Source of the DNA: an uncultured Bacteroidales bacterium
Lineage (GTDB): Bacteria; Bacteroidota; Bacteroidia; Bacteroidales; UBA932
Direction: 5' to 3'
Assembly: GCA_945912085.1 (NCBI GenBank)
Contig: CAMEBJ010000076.1
Span: 1 to 6,364, forward strand
Length of the DNA stretch: 6,364 nt
Below, in pieces: positions 6,080 to 6,364 of the stretch (its first letter is position 1; every line of letters begins with the position of its first letter). The position numbers were made by a program, and so were the translations under genes. The notes beneath the pieces were generated by a model. That model was not told where the DNA came from. It worked only from the letters and a program-made list of their open reading frames with translations, and ran no database searches.

Positions 6080-6087
6080 CAAATTTA
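6080..6087 (-). promoter_or_regulatory. Putative -7 element of the promoter for the TPR-to-peroxidase operon
   Basis: On the - strand this reads TAAATTTG, matching the Bacteroidetes sigma-70 -7 consensus TAnnTTTG. A weak -33 candidate, ATTG (6108-6111), lies 20 bases upstream. Transcription would start near 6073, leaving a leader of about 75 bases before the ATG at 5996. The leader is AT-rich with no clear Shine-Dalgarno sequence. Confidence 0.5.
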
Positions 6088-6097
6088 CAAAAATTTG
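6080..6097. repeat. Interrupted palindrome linking the divergent promoters
   Basis: CAAATTT (6080-6086) and AAATTTG (6091-6097) are perfect inverted repeats separated by ACAA. The left arm overlaps the predicted -7 box of the - strand promoter and the right arm holds the predicted -33 TTTG of the recF promoter. It could be an operator, but AT-rich promoter elements facing each other can produce this by chance. Confidence 0.55.
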
Positions 6098-6127
6098 GCA
6101 AAACCTGCAATTATTTCTATATCTTTG
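6094..6127 (+). promoter_or_regulatory. Putative recF promoter (-33 TTTG, -7 TATCTTTG)
   Basis: TTTG at 6094-6097 and TATCTTTG at 6120-6127 match the Bacteroidetes -33 TTTG and -7 TAnnTTTG elements. The spacer is 22 bases, one or two longer than usual. The start would lie near 6133, giving a leader of about 70 bases before the recF ATG at 6206. The -7 match is exact; the spacing lowers confidence. Confidence 0.55.
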
Positions 6128-6128
6128 C

Positions 6129-6155
6129 CATCCCGACAAAATTTGTCATCCCGAC
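6129..6155. repeat. Short direct repeat and odd palindrome in the recF leader
   Basis: CATCCCGAC occurs at 6129-6137 and again at 6147-6155, 18 bases apart. Between and partly within them lies GACAAAATTTGTC (6135-6147), a 13-base palindrome with a single central base. The cluster sits at the predicted transcription start of recF. It could be a protein binding site. No function is established. Confidence 0.55.
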
Positions 6156-6205
6156 CGGGCAAAGTGTGCGTAGGGATTTTTCAGAGGGAACTTTTTGAAT
6201 TGAAT

Positions 6206-6364
6206 ATGCCGACACTAAAAAAAATAGCAGTCTCAAATTTCCGGAACATAGAATTTCAGGAGCTGGAGTTTTCACCTAATGTCAACTGCATTTCAGGTGG
6301 CAACGGTGAGGGGAAGACGAACCTGCTTGACGCAATCTATTATCTCTCAATGACAAAGAGTGCG
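6206..6364 (+). CDS. recF: DNA replication and repair protein RecF, N-terminal part
   Basis: The first 53 residues of RecF, open to the end of the window. KKIAVSNFRNIEFQELEFSPNVNCISG leads into a Walker A motif GGNGEGKT (31-38), followed by NLLDAIYYLSMTKSA, the conserved RecF form of the GxNGxGKTNLLDAIYYLS block. RecF is a cytoplasmic SMC-like ATPase that works with RecO and RecR to load RecA at single-stranded DNA gaps. The ATG at 6206 is preceded by the A/T-rich GAATTGAAT without a Shine-Dalgarno sequence. It is the first start that gives the normal short N-terminus before the NFRN motif. The rest of the ATPase, including the signature and Walker B motifs, is outside the window. The gene is divergent from the TPR gene. 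Confidence 0.95.
   Translation, partial: MPTLKKIAVSNFRNIEFQELEFSPNVNCISGGNGEGKTNLLDAIYYLSMTKSA

Noticed and set aside
6135..6147. Hairpin or transcription attenuator formed by GACAAAATTTGTC
   Set aside because: The palindrome has a one-base centre and weak A/T pairing, so it cannot fold as a stable RNA hairpin. It is kept only as a possible protein site.

Overview
The window looks like chromosome of a Bacteroidales-type bacterium (Bacteroidota) of moderate GC content. The evidence is the RecF, YebC and ResB/CcsA protein types, a divergent recF/TPR-gene arrangement, promoter-like elements that fit the Bacteroidetes -33 TTTG / -7 TAnnTTTG pattern, and mostly weak Shine-Dalgarno signals. The genus cannot be fixed from this stretch.

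Layout. On the + strand, the 3' end of a flotillin/SPFH-family gene (1-318) is followed two bases later by a small XRE/Cro-type DNA-binding protein (321-536). A strong hairpin (about 554-589) separates this pair from a run of six genes on the - strand that converge on it. In transcription order these are a membrane-anchored TPR protein (5996-5328), a YebC/TACO1 protein (5317-4580), an HPr-kinase-like P-loop protein (4547-3663), ResB (3651-2830), CcsA (2833-2039) and a tri-heme cytochrome c peroxidase (1984-602). Junctions are +10, +32, +11, -4 and +54 bases, so one long transcription unit is plausible. It would run from a promoter near 6080 to the hairpin near 554. Beyond the divergent regulatory region (5997-6205), recF starts on the + strand at 6206 and runs off the window.

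How the genes fit together. ResB and CcsA are the two parts of the System II cytochrome c synthase, which exports heme and attaches it to CXXCH motifs outside the cytoplasmic membrane. The gene just downstream encodes a protein with three CXXCH motifs, an obvious client. The last three genes therefore form a maturation-plus-client module for periplasmic peroxide reduction. The HPr-kinase-like protein sits 11 bases upstream of resB and has no obvious partner here. YebC (translation) and the TPR protein (envelope) look like housekeeping genes.

Nothing here amounts to a clearly new system. The most noteworthy items are a degenerate 26-bp repeat read in three different frames that forms the ResB C-terminal tail, a 23-bp tandem duplication of the 3' end of ccsA, an orphan HPr-kinase-like gene inside the cytochrome operon, apparent replacement of a conserved P-heme loop histidine in the peroxidase, and a dyad that ties together the divergent recF/TPR promoters. 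There is no tRNA, rRNA, CRISPR array, insertion sequence or prophage gene, and no gene-free stretch longer than 300 bases.
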